A stretch of DNA of 64,000 nucleotides from Kineosporia sp. NBRC 101731. Lineage in GTDB: Bacteria > Actinomycetota > Actinomycetes > Actinomycetales > Kineosporiaceae. Position 1 is the first letter of the stretch. Every line of letters starts with the position of its first letter. Of the stretch, positions 26,460-34,765 are shown piece after piece. The stretch lies in NCBI RefSeq assembly GCF_030269305.1, contig NZ_BSTC01000014.1, positions 62,001-126,000 of the forward strand, given 5' to 3'. Under the pieces are notes generated by a model that saw only the letters and a list, made by a program, of their open reading frames with translations, was not told where the DNA came from and did not search any database. The position numbers and the translations under genes are program-made.

Positions 26460-26522
26460 CTACCAGAGCCCCCACCTGCGCGATCAACCCGATTCACCCG
26501 TCCGCCCGCAGATCTCACCGGT

Positions 26523-29513
26523 TCAGCCGCCGGTGATCCCGGTGAGGTCGCCCAGGATCTCCGAGACGGCCACCGGGTCGCAGTCCCCCAGGAGGGGCAG
26601 GGTCGCCCGGTCTGCGAACGGTTCCGGACTACCGTGGTGCAGGCGCACCGTCACCAGCGTCTGGACGTCCGCATCGGTCGGGAACCCGATGACGAAGCCC
26701 GGGTCGAGACGCACCGAGCACTTCAGCCCGGAGGAGAACGAGACGGCGACCGACATCTGCATCACGTCGTCCGGTTCCTCCCGGCGCCATCCCCGCCGTT
26801 CCAGGCCCAGCACCGTCCCGTTCGGTGCCTCCAGGCCCTCGAACCGCTCCAGCACGCCGTGTTCGGCCTCGGAAGGCGTGAGCGTGTGAACGGGACGGTC
26901 CAGCTGCGGGAACGGCTGCAGGATCTCGTAGTCGGCGAAAACCCCCGCCCACGGTTCCACCGCCGGGCCCAGGTGCAGCGGGTGTGCCACCCCGACGACC
27001 GCATCATCGGGCAGTTTCGTCTCCAGGTCGGCGAGATCGGCGAAGGACCGGTCTTCCGCGACCCGGAGGGCACCCACGAGACGGCCGTCGTCGTACACAC
27101 CCCAGACCAGACGGCGGACGACGTGGCACACCAGAGGATGCCCGACCAGGAACTGCCGGAACTCCGACCCCGACCAGCGCCGGCCGCTCACCATCGATTG
27201 CTCCAGCCGCTGCACGAGGTCGGCCGCGATCTTGCGCACATCCTTCTTCAGCCCCGAGAACTGCTGGTAGGCAGCCGGAGCCAGATCCGGGTCGTCCTTC
27301 GTCCCGGGCCGGGGCAGGTTCTTCAGCCGTTGGCCCGCGGTGTCGGTGACGTACGGCCGCAGTTCCTCGTCGAACCCGACCACGAACTGACGCGGCCCGT
27401 AATCGAGCAGCAGGCTGCCGTCGTCGTCCAGACCCAGGCCGGGCACCAGCCGGTCGGCCAGCTGGTCGGCGGTGAGCCCGAGATCGGCCGCCAGCGAAGC
27501 CATCCGCTCCTGGGCCGCGCTCTTCAGGCCCTTGAACTTCGCCCGCTGTGCAATGGAGTTCAGGTGCATCAGCGCCACGTCCGACCCGATGGCCGCCAGC
27601 ACGTTCACCCCCGCGACGGCCCGGGCGTGCCCACCCTCGCCGGGCCAGGACAGAATCAGCGGGGTCAGCTGCCGCACCACCTCATCGTCACCGGTCAGGG
27701 CCAGCGCGTCGAGCACCCAGTTCTCCTTCGGGTCCGCCCCCGCCACGAACCAGCGCTGGAACAAGCCCCAGGCGAAGACCGGCAGGTCTTCGGGCACGAC
27801 GGCCGCCCGCACGAGGTCCAGCCCGGCGTAGGGCTGTTCGACGTGGCTCAGGGCGAACATCGTGACCAGGTGCTCCACCGCCGCGACCGGCAGCGCCCCC
27901 GCACCACCGGCCAGCCGCACCGACGGGAGCAGGGCCGGGGCGGCCCACGACGGGACGGCCGGGATCCGGGCGGGCAACTGCGTGAGCGGGTCGCGGGACA
28001 GCAGGGCCTCGACCGCCGCGGCGGCCTCGTCACCGTAGACCCGCCCGGCCGAACGCACCGCATCGCCGTGACCGTGGGAAGCCAGGTGCAGAAGGGCGTT
28101 CTCGGCCTGGCGCCGGGCCGCGCCGACCCGGCCCAGGGCCGGTGGCACCAGTGCCCGGGCGGCCACGTCGGCGTGCCGCAGCAGCCAGGCCGAGGCACCG
28201 GCCCGGACGCTCTTGCGCCGGGTCAGCCCTTCGGCCTGCAGCACCGGGTCCTGCGACTCACCCGCTGACGGCTCGTCGGTACAGCTCAGACCAGTCAGGA
28301 CGATGGGCCGGGCCGCTGCGGCCCGGTGCAACCACGGCGGGGACATCAGCACCGCGGGCACGGCCCCCGCCGGGGCCTGGCCGATCGCCGCGATCTCGTC
28401 GAGAATCGCCTGCACCCGCTGCGCGCCCGGCGGCCGGCCCACCACCCAGGCAGCCGCCAGGTCACGATGACCGCGCACGTGCGCCCGCAACAGGTCAGCG
28501 AGCTGCCCGCGACCTCCCCGCTCGGCGAGCACCCCGAGCGCGAGGCCGGGGAACCGGCCCGCGGACTCCAGGAGCGCGGCCTCGGCGGACGGCCGCCCGG
28601 CCCGGTCGGCGAGCGCGCGCACGGCGGCCTCCGACGGCATCTGGGCGATCGCCTCCAGCAGACGCTGCCCGTCGTCGCCCGCCGAGCGGTCGCCGTCCAG
28701 CCAGCGCAGGAACATCTCCAGTGCCTGGGTGCCCAGGGCGTCGAGCAACGTGGCGATGTAGTGCGGGGAGGCCTTCACCGCGCCCTGGAACGTGTAGCCG
28801 GAGGAGAACGTACGGTCGAGCAGCGCCAGCTGGTCCGGCTCGGTCAGGCACTGGGTCAGGGCGATACCGCGGTAGACGTCGTGCTGCTGGAGCGCGGCGT
28901 CGAGGTCGGCGGCCACCCAGCCGGCCTGCGTGGGCACGAGCAGTGACGTGCCGAACCGGTGGTACTCGTGCCGTGACCGGTACCCGGCGAGAATCTCGAC
29001 CACCCGGGCGTACTCAGCCTCCGGAGCGGCGGCCAGCGCCGTACGCACCCGCCAGGCCGGCAGCAGCTCGGGAGTGGCCCACCAGCGGCGCTGCACGATC
29101 TCGCCCGCCCGCAGGAACCGCAGGTCGTGGCCGCTCTCGGAGAAGGTCAGCGCGAGCAGCTCGACCGCCGCCGCGGCGGCGAAGGCGAGCCCTCGCTCGG
29201 CGATCCAGACATCGGCGAAAGGAGCGGTGTAGCAATCCCGGTCGCGATTCATCAGGGCTGCGGCCACCACCGCGGCGCCCAGGGGTGAGGCGTCGGCCGC
29301 ACCGTCGCGCCAGGCGTGGGCCGCCCGTAGCAACGGCTCGTTCCCGGGCCCGGCGAACAGCAGCAGCCGGTCGAGGTAGTTACCGGACTGCTCGAGGTAC
29401 TCGTCGACGGTGCCCCGGGCCGTGGGCACCGCCGTGACGGGACTGACCCCGAGCGTGCCCCGGCGGGGGTACACCTGGTGCTGCCAGGCAGCGGTGAGCT
29501 CGAAGTCGCGCAT
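26523..29513 (-). CDS. DUF4132 giant protein, paralogue B (internally deleted)
   Basis: 996 aa, about 100-120 residues shorter than its neighbours. The N-terminus (MRDFELTAAWQHQVYPRRGT) and whole DUF4132 half are intact. The deletion is in the middle: where the others run from TDEP through TWREGEQETF and LARFG.DALP to LARLKSVRA, this one goes from LSCTDEPSAGESQDPVLQAE straight to RKSVRAGASAWLLRH (around nt 28210-28285). The frame is kept, so a shortened protein is expected. It has its own upstream element at 29551-29590. The gap of 138 bp to paralogue C contains that gene's element. Confidence 0.88.
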   Translation of the reverse strand: MRDFELTAAWQHQVYPRRGTLGVSPVTAVPTARGTVDEYLEQSGNYLDRLLLFAGPGNEPLLRAAHAWRDGAADASPLGAAVVAAALMNRDRDCYTAPFADVWIAERGLAFAAAAAVELLALTFSESGHDLRFLRAGEIVQRRWWATPELLPAWRVRTALAAAPEAEYARVVEILAGYRSRHEYHRFGTSLLVPTQAGWVAADLDAALQQHDVYRGIALTQCLTEPDQLALLDRTFSSGYTFQGAVKASPHYIATLLDALGTQALEMFLRWLDGDRSAGDDGQRLLEAIAQMPSEAAVRALADRAGRPSAEAALLESAGRFPGLALGVLAERGGRGQLADLLRAHVRGHRDLAAAWVVGRPPGAQRVQAILDEIAAIGQAPAGAVPAVLMSPPWLHRAAAARPIVLTGLSCTDEPSAGESQDPVLQAEGLTRRKSVRAGASAWLLRHADVAARALVPPALGRVGAARRQAENALLHLASHGHGDAVRSAGRVYGDEAAAAVEALLSRDPLTQLPARIPAVPSWAAPALLPSVRLAGGAGALPVAAVEHLVTMFALSHVEQPYAGLDLVRAAVVPEDLPVFAWGLFQRWFVAGADPKENWVLDALALTGDDEVVRQLTPLILSWPGEGGHARAVAGVNVLAAIGSDVALMHLNSIAQRAKFKGLKSAAQERMASLAADLGLTADQLADRLVPGLGLDDDGSLLLDYGPRQFVVGFDEELRPYVTDTAGQRLKNLPRPGTKDDPDLAPAAYQQFSGLKKDVRKIAADLVQRLEQSMVSGRRWSGSEFRQFLVGHPLVCHVVRRLVWGVYDDGRLVGALRVAEDRSFADLADLETKLPDDAVVGVAHPLHLGPAVEPWAGVFADYEILQPFPQLDRPVHTLTPSEAEHGVLERFEGLEAPNGTVLGLERRGWRREEPDDVMQMSVAVSFSSGLKCSVRLDPGFVIGFPTDADVQTLVTVRLHHGSPEPFADRATLPLLGDCDPVAVSEILGDLTGITGG

Positions 29514-29550
29514 CGAACCGGAAATCCCTCATCGTGTCGTCGCTGCTTGC

Positions 29551-29590
29551 TTGCGGCCCGCAGACTAGCCACGACCTACGACAAAACCGG
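29551..29590 (-). promoter_or_regulatory. DUF4132 upstream element, copy for paralogue B
   Basis: Forward text begins TTGCGGCCCGCAGACTAGCC and continues ACGACCTACGACAAAACCGG, 37 nt upstream of the paralogue B start. It aligns base for base with the copies at 26421 and 32933 over the TTGCGG-CCGCA and TAGCCACG cores. On the coding strand the putative -10 reads TAGTCT. Confidence 0.7.
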
Positions 29591-29607
29591 AATACCGCCC
29601 TGGACCC

Positions 29608-32600
29608 TCATTCCGTCAACCCGGTGAGATCGTTCAGGATCTCGGAGACCGCCAGCCGGTCGACGGGCCCGAGCTGGAGGGGATGATCCTCACGGGAGAA
29701 GGGATGGGTGCCGCTCGCGTGCACGCGCACCAGGTCGAGCGTCTGCTCCTCCCACTCGGTGGGCATCCCGATGACGAATCCGGGATCGAGGGCGATCGTG
29801 CCGGTCACCCCGGAGGGGAAGGAGATGTCGATGGAGCCCTGGATCCCGGCGTCCATCGGCGCCTCCCGCCGCCAGCCCCGGCGTTCCAGGCCCAGCACCT
29901 TCGCGGCCGGGATCTTGCTGCCCTCGAACCGCTTCAGGATCCCGGTCTCCAGTTCGGGCCCGGTGAGTGTGTGCACCGGCCGGGCGAGCTGGGGGAATGG
30001 CTGCAGCAGTTCGTAGTCGGCGAAGAGCTCCGCCCACGGCGCAACCTGGGACCCCAGCGGCAGGGGATGTGCCACACCGATCACCGCGTCGTCGGCCAGC
30101 AGCACCTCGTCGTCCAGGACGTCGGCGAAGGTGCGGTCCTCGGCCACCCGCAGCGCACCGGTGAGGTGGCCGTCGGCGTCGTAGAGCCCCCAGACCAGCC
30201 GCCGCACGACGTGCCCCAGCAGCGGGTGCCCGACGAACAGTTGCCGGAACTCGGCCCCGCTCCAGCGGCGTCCCCTCACCATCGCCTGTTCCAGGCGCAG
30301 GATCGCGTCGGCCCCGATCTTGCGCACGTCTTTCTTCAGGGCCGAGAACTGCTGGTACGCGGCCGGAGCCAGATCCGGGTCATCCTTCGCACCCGGCTTG
30401 GGCAGGTTCTTCAGCCGCTTGCCCGCCGCATAGGTCACGAACGGGCGCAGTTGCTCGTCGAACCCGACCACGAACTGCCGCGGCCCGTAGTCCAGGACGG
30501 TGGTGCCGTCGGCCGCCAGCCCCAGACCCGGCACCACACGGTCGGCCAGCTGGTCGGCGGTGAGCCCGAGATCGGCCGCTACGGAACCCATCTTCTCCTG
30601 GGCCGCGTTCTTCAGGCCCTTGAACTTCGCCCGCTGGGCAATGGTGTGCAGGTGCATCAGGGACACGTCGGAACCGATGGCGGCCAGCACGTTGACCCCG
30701 GCGACCGCACGGGCGTGACCACCCTCACCGGGCCAGGCCAGGATCAGCGGGGTCAGCTTGCGCACCACCTCGTCGTCGCCGGCCAGCGCCAGACCGTCGA
30801 GCACCCAGTTCTCCTTCGCCACCGCGCCCTCCGCCAGCCAGCGCCCGAACAGGGCCCAGGCGAAGGCCGGGAGGTCGGGCGCGGCCAGGCTCTGGCGCAC
30901 GATCTCCAGCCCGGCGTAGGGCTGCTCGATGCGGCTCAGCGCGAAGACGGTGATCAGGTGCTCGACGGCGGACGCGGGCAACACCCCCGAACCGTCTCGC
31001 AGCCGGGGCTGGGGCAGCCGCTCCGTGCGGGCCCAGGACGCAAGGGCGGGGATCCGGGCCGGTAGATCCATCAGGGGATCCCGGGCGAGCAGCACCTCGA
31101 TCGCCGCCGCGGCCTCGTCGCCGTAGTCCCGTCCGGCCGAGCGCACCGCATCGGCGTGACCGTGGGAAGCCATCAGCAGGAGGGCGTTCTCGGCCTGACG
31201 CCGGGGCGCACCGGCCTTCCCCAGCGCCGGGGGCACCAGGGCCCGGGCCGCCGGGAGCGGGCGCCGCAGCAGCCACGCGGAGGCCATCCCCCGCACACTC
31301 TTCAGCCGGGTCAGCCAGTCGGCCATGCGCACCGCGACCGCGGGTGAGAAGAACGGGCCGAGTACCGCCGCCACCTCGACCGGGGAGCCCGGGGCCCGGC
31401 ACATCAGGGCGGGTAGCGCCGCGATGCCGAAACGAGCTGCGATCGGACGCAACTCGGACCGGTCGGAGTAATCACCCGGAACCCAGCCGGCCACCAGGGG
31501 CGCCGCGAGATCGAACGGGGCCTCGATCAGGAAGCTCGGCGCCTCCCAGCGGGAGAGGTTTTCCCGTAGCTCACCGGCCCGCTGCTCCCACTGCTGGCGG
31601 CTGTCACCGGCGGAGTAGGGCGACCAGACGTCGGGCGAGCGCCGACCGAACGTCTCCTGCTCCCCTTCCCGCCAGGTCACGACGGGCTCGTCGGTGGCGG
31701 ACAGACCTTCGAGAACGACCGGCCTGGGTGCCTTCACCCGGTGCAGCCACGGTGGCGAGACCAGCAGCGGCGGCAATGTCCGCGTAGGGGCCTCGGTGAT
31801 CGCGTCGAACTCGTCGAGCAGGGCCCGCACCCTTCCCGCCGCCTCGGCCGGCAGCGTCGCCACCTGCCCGGCGGCCAGCTCCCGGTGCCGGCGCACGTGC
31901 AGCCGCAGCAGTTCATCGAGCTTGCGGCGATCACCGCCCACCGCGAGCACCCCCAGCGCCGGACCGGGCAGCCGCCCGGCCGCCTCCAGCAGGACCGGCT
32001 CCACCCCGCCCACGGTGGCGCGATCGGCGAGAACGCGCAGAACCCTCTCGTCGGGGATCTGGGCCAGCGCCTCGAGCAGGCGCTGCCGGGACTCCGGAGC
32101 CGTCTCACCGTCGAACCAGCGCATCAGCACCTCGACCGCGTCCCGGCCGAGGAAGTCCACCACGCCGGCGAGGAACCAGGCGCTCGAGGCCAGGACGCCC
32201 CGGACCGTGCCGAACGCACCGTCTACCCGTTCCAGCTGCTGCCGCGTGGACAGCGACAGGATCAGGCTGACAGCACCCTGCGGGTCGTGCTCGGCGATGA
32301 GGAGATCGAGAGACTCCTGCACCCAGGCGGTCTCGGTCGGCACGAGCAGCGACGTGGCCATCCGGTGGTATTCGGACCGCGATCGCAGGCCCGCCAGAAC
32401 CTCGACGATCGCGGCGTACTCGGCCTCGGGAGCGCCGGCCAGCGCCGCGCGCACCCGCCACTGCACCTGCAGGAATCGCCAGAAGTACCAGCCGGCGCCC
32501 CGCCCGGGCCCCAGGAACCGGATGTCCTCGTGGGGCACGGTCAGACCCAGCAACTCGACGGCCGCCTCCGCGGCGAACCGCAACCCCCGCTCCGCGATCC

Positions 32601-32898
32601 AGGCATCAGCGAAAGGTGCCTCGTAGAGGTCGGTCCGGTGCCGCATCAGCGCCCGGGCGATCGCCGCCGCCCCGAGCGGCGGCGTGTCGGGATCCCCCGC
32701 CAGCCAGGCCTGCGCAGCCTCACGGATCTCGCTCCCACTGGCCTGTACCACCCGGTCGAGATGCTCACGGACCTCAGCCGTGTACGCCTCGATCCGGGCG
32801 CGCGCCTGCGGCGCCGGCACGAGGGCCTCCACCCCCAGGCTGCCGCGCCGGGGGTACAGCTCGCGCTGCCAGGCCGAGGTGAACTCGAAGTCGCGCAT
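29608..32898 (-). CDS. DUF4132 giant protein, paralogue A (first of the array)
   Basis: 1096 aa. Start MRDFEFTSAWQRELYPRRGS; HEAT-like middle containing VTWREGEQETFGRRSP and FGIAALPALM; then the DUF4132 half (GVLPASAVEHLITVFALSRI, NWVLDGLALAGDDEVVRKL, GHARAVAGVNVLAAIGSDVSLM, DYGPRQFVVGFDEQLRPFV, RRWSGAEFRQLFVGHPLLGHVV). The C-terminus GVTGTIALDPGFVIGMPTEW matches the others. No signal peptide or membrane segment is seen, so it is cytoplasmic. It is first in the array, 94 bp before paralogue B, with its own upstream element at 32933-32973. Confidence 0.9.
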   Translation of the reverse strand: MRDFEFTSAWQRELYPRRGSLGVEALVPAPQARARIEAYTAEVREHLDRVVQASGSEIREAAQAWLAGDPDTPPLGAAAIARALMRHRTDLYEAPFADAWIAERGLRFAAEAAVELLGLTVPHEDIRFLGPGRGAGWYFWRFLQVQWRVRAALAGAPEAEYAAIVEVLAGLRSRSEYHRMATSLLVPTETAWVQESLDLLIAEHDPQGAVSLILSLSTRQQLERVDGAFGTVRGVLASSAWFLAGVVDFLGRDAVEVLMRWFDGETAPESRQRLLEALAQIPDERVLRVLADRATVGGVEPVLLEAAGRLPGPALGVLAVGGDRRKLDELLRLHVRRHRELAAGQVATLPAEAAGRVRALLDEFDAITEAPTRTLPPLLVSPPWLHRVKAPRPVVLEGLSATDEPVVTWREGEQETFGRRSPDVWSPYSAGDSRQQWEQRAGELRENLSRWEAPSFLIEAPFDLAAPLVAGWVPGDYSDRSELRPIAARFGIAALPALMCRAPGSPVEVAAVLGPFFSPAVAVRMADWLTRLKSVRGMASAWLLRRPLPAARALVPPALGKAGAPRRQAENALLLMASHGHADAVRSAGRDYGDEAAAAIEVLLARDPLMDLPARIPALASWARTERLPQPRLRDGSGVLPASAVEHLITVFALSRIEQPYAGLEIVRQSLAAPDLPAFAWALFGRWLAEGAVAKENWVLDGLALAGDDEVVRKLTPLILAWPGEGGHARAVAGVNVLAAIGSDVSLMHLHTIAQRAKFKGLKNAAQEKMGSVAADLGLTADQLADRVVPGLGLAADGTTVLDYGPRQFVVGFDEQLRPFVTYAAGKRLKNLPKPGAKDDPDLAPAAYQQFSALKKDVRKIGADAILRLEQAMVRGRRWSGAEFRQLFVGHPLLGHVVRRLVWGLYDADGHLTGALRVAEDRTFADVLDDEVLLADDAVIGVAHPLPLGSQVAPWAELFADYELLQPFPQLARPVHTLTGPELETGILKRFEGSKIPAAKVLGLERRGWRREAPMDAGIQGSIDISFPSGVTGTIALDPGFVIGMPTEWEEQTLDLVRVHASGTHPFSREDHPLQLGPVDRLAVSEILNDLTGLTE

Positions 32899-32932
32899 GG
32901 ACCGGGATTCCTCATCTGTCGTGGCTGCATCC

Positions 32933-32973
32933 TTGCGGCCCGCACATTAGCCACGAGGTACGAAAGAATCGGG
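32933..32973 (-). promoter_or_regulatory. DUF4132 upstream element, copy for paralogue A
   Basis: Forward text begins TTGCGGCCCGCACATTAGCC and continues ACGAGGTACGAAAGAATCGGG, 34 nt upstream of the paralogue A start. Over the first 24 bases it differs from the copy at 26421 at one position. Being first in the array, this is the likely main promoter of the locus. Confidence 0.7.
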
Positions 32974-33043
32974 AAAAATACCTATGAGCTGCCGATTGCC
33001 TCCAGCAGCCGCCCGGTCCGGTCGTCGGTGAGGCTGAACCGAT

Positions 33044-33226
33044 ATGGGCAACGTGTCGCAGGTGGTGCCGGCGATCCATCCCTACATCGGGATCGACTCG
33101 TTCCCGGCGCTGAACCACCAGCCGGAGTTCGCCGCCGCCTGCGTCGGCGCCGACGCCGAGAAGGCCCTGCTCGACGCCGCTACCGCCCTGGCCTGGACCG
33201 CGCTGGACATCGCCGCACTTTCCTAG
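33044..33226 (+). pseudogene. C-terminal remnant of an M20-family amidohydrolase
   Basis: The 60 codons MGNVSQVVPAIHPYIGIDSF ... NHQPEFAAACVGADAEKALLDAATALAWTALDIAALS match the C-terminal end of M20 peptidases of the AbgB/amidohydrolase group, where D-M-G-N-V-S-x-V-V-P-x-I-H-P carries a conserved metal-side His. The catalytic and dimerisation domains are missing. The upstream 100 bp show no coding sequence and no ribosome site. It is therefore read as a decayed fragment rather than a gene. It lies between the DUF4132 array and a small membrane protein gene. Confidence 0.7.
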
Positions 33227-33255
33227 GATCCGCACAGCCTGCAGGCGTATCATGG

Positions 33256-33293
33256 ACGGCGGTTACCGGCCGGACCTGACCGGAAACCGCCGT
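33256..33293. other. Strong hairpin in front of a small gene
   Basis: Arms ACGGCGGTT (33256-33264) and AACCGCCGT (33285-33293) pair perfectly, with an inner CCGG/CCGG extension. No T-tract follows on the plus strand, so it is not a classical terminator. It lies 30 bp before the small gene at 33323 and might act in its leader. Confidence 0.5.
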
Positions 33294-33322
33294 TCACAGG
33301 TGACTTTCAGACGGAGATCAGG

Positions 33323-33487
33323 ATGGCCAGCGGACGCGCGACACGTGAGGCACGCCAGCAGAAGGTGACCGAAAGGCGTCTGGCCGTGGCCCGGGCCGAG
33401 GCCATGCGCCGGGCCCTGTGGATCGGCAGCCTGGTGACGCTGCTGGTGGTGGCCGCATGCACCGGGTTGCTCATCTGGCAGTGGTGA
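33323..33487 (+). CDS. Small single-pass membrane protein, unknown
   Basis: 54 aa. A basic, Arg/Ala-rich N-terminus (ASGRATREARQQKVTERRLA ... AEAMRRALW) is followed by one membrane segment, IGSLVTLLVVAACTGLLIW, and ends QW. The topology would be N-in. ACGGAGATCAGG precedes the ATG with GGAG at a good distance, and codon use is typical of the genome. Convergent with the MEKHLA gene, 6 bp away. Family not recognised. Confidence 0.65.
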   Translation: MASGRATREARQQKVTERRLAVARAEAMRRALWIGSLVTLLVVAACTGLLIWQW

Positions 33488-33493
33488 CGCGGC

Positions 33494-33934
33494 TCAGGCC
33501 TCGTACCAGCGCGGAATGATCGCCGCCTGGCCCACCCGGGTGCCGTCGTCCTGGACCAGGTTCCAGACCGTGGCATCGTCGATCCAGAACCGCCGGCCCG
33601 ACTTCGCCACGCGGGGGCCGCGGTACCCGCTCGCGTAGCCCCGGTCCTGCACGCCCTCCAGCAGTTCCTCGCGGGTGCGGCGGTCGTCCTGCCCCGCCGA
33701 CAGCCGGGAGGGCAGGCCGCTGAACTCGTCCCAGGAGTACTCGAACAGCCTCTGCGCCGTGAGATTCGCGTAGACGAAGAGGGGATCGGGCGAGGTGTCG
33801 TGGGCCAGCAGGCCGAACGACGCCTCGTAGAGCCACCCGGCCGCGTCCACCCCCTCCGGCACGAGGGGTTCTCCCACCGAGGTGGCATAACTGGAGGCCA
33901 GCAGTTCGGCGAACGGTGCGTCGCGCGTGCTCAT
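33494..33934 (-). CDS. MEKHLA domain protein
   Basis: 146 aa. A PAS-related MEKHLA domain covers nearly the whole protein: LLASSYATSVGEPLV, LYEASFGLLAHDTSPDPLFVYANLTAQRLFEYSWDEF, PSRLSAGQDDRRTREELLEG, GYASGYRGPRVAKSGRRFWI and the closing DGTRVGQAAIIPRW. The NLTAQRLFEYSW motif is diagnostic. MEKHLA proteins are stand-alone in bacteria and presumed to bind a small ligand or sense redox; no output domain is present. It follows the DUF6518 gene by 10 bp and is probably cotranscribed with it. Confidence 0.88.
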   Translation of the reverse strand: MSTRDAPFAELLASSYATSVGEPLVPEGVDAAGWLYEASFGLLAHDTSPDPLFVYANLTAQRLFEYSWDEFSGLPSRLSAGQDDRRTREELLEGVQDRGYASGYRGPRVAKSGRRFWIDDATVWNLVQDDGTRVGQAAIIPRWYEA

Positions 33935-33944
33935 CCCGCCGAGT

Positions 33945-34586
33945 TTAGAGAGCCGTGCCGAGGTTCTGGTAACTGATCAGGAACCCGGCCGCCACCACGG
34001 CCGTCAGCCCGAGGGCCAGGGTGATGTCCAGCGACGTCTGCAGGCGGCGGACGGCCATCCAGGCCGCCAGGCCCAGCCCGGTCAGGCCGCTCAGCGTCCA
34101 GTAGAACGGGCTGGTGCTGTCGGCGACGACGGTCAGGCCGTAGACCGCCTCCCCGACGGCGATCCCGGCCAGGGCGGCGGTGGCCAGGGCGGCACGCAGG
34201 TCACGCTCACGCAGCCAGGCCGCGGCCAGCCCGACGAAGGGGCCCACGACGACACCGACGAGGCAGAACAGGGTCGGGTCGTAGGTGTAGCCGCGCAGGG
34301 CCGAAGCCAGGGTGTAGCCGAGGGTGAGAAGTACGAAGCTCGCAGCCCCCAGGAGTGCCGAGGGTAGCGGCGCGGACCGGAACCCCAGGAGCAGCAGCAC
34401 CGTGATGATCGTCCAGCCACTGGCCGAGTTGGCCAGCGAGCTGATCACGCCGGGAAGGAAGCCCTGGGCGTAGGAGGTCACGGCGCCGAGCACGAAGCTG
34501 GACGCCACGACCCCGGACACCGCGCCCGCCCGGCCGCTGGTGTCGCGCACGACGGGGACGCCGCGCTCGTCGGTGGTGGAGAACAT
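33945..34586 (-). CDS. DUF6518-like integral membrane protein
   Basis: 213 aa with about six hydrophobic helices: GVVASSFVLGAVTSYAQGFL, WTIITVLLLLGF, LLGAASFVLLTLGYTLA, LFCLVGVVVGPFVGLAAAWL, ALATAALAGIAVGEAVYGL, and two C-terminal segments. The pattern SYAQGFLPGVISSLANSASGW matches my recollection of DUF6518. No transporter motif is visible. It is divergent from the siderophore ABC operon, and its upstream gap holds the iron box, but the box sits at the other gene. Confidence 0.75.
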   Translation of the reverse strand: MFSTTDERGVPVVRDTSGRAGAVSGVVASSFVLGAVTSYAQGFLPGVISSLANSASGWTIITVLLLLGFRSAPLPSALLGAASFVLLTLGYTLASALRGYTYDPTLFCLVGVVVGPFVGLAAAWLRERDLRAALATAALAGIAVGEAVYGLTVVADSTSPFYWTLSGLTGLGLAAWMAVRRLQTSLDITLALGLTAVVAAGFLISYQNLGTAL

Positions 34587-34746
34587 GCCCCCATCCTCGT
34601 CCGGAAGGCTGTGCCGCGCGTCAGACCACGGTCGCGATCTGCTGTCCCCCGGAACGATCCCGTCCTACCTGAGGTGGAGACGTAGCTGTGGATCAGCCAT
34701 GAACGAGGCCTGCTCCCCGATACCCGGGAACACATCGGGCGGGTGG

Positions 34747-34765
34747 GTAGGTTAGCCTCACCTTC
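34747..34765. promoter_or_regulatory. IdeR/DtxR-type iron box overlapping a leaderless-type promoter
   Basis: GTAGGTTAGCCTCACCTTC matches the TTAGGTTAGSCTAACCTAA iron-box consensus at most positions. It ends directly at the GTG start of the ATPase gene. TAGCCT (34753-34758) fits a TANNNT -10, which would place transcription start at or next to the GTG, giving a leaderless message that the bound iron regulator would block. Confidence 0.75.

Noticed and set aside
12578-32898. Type I/III restriction or classical BREX/DISARM defence locus
   Set aside because: No nuclease, methylase, helicase, PglX/PglZ or DrmB-like motif is present; only the MoxR/VWA/SWIM/DUF4132 set is seen.
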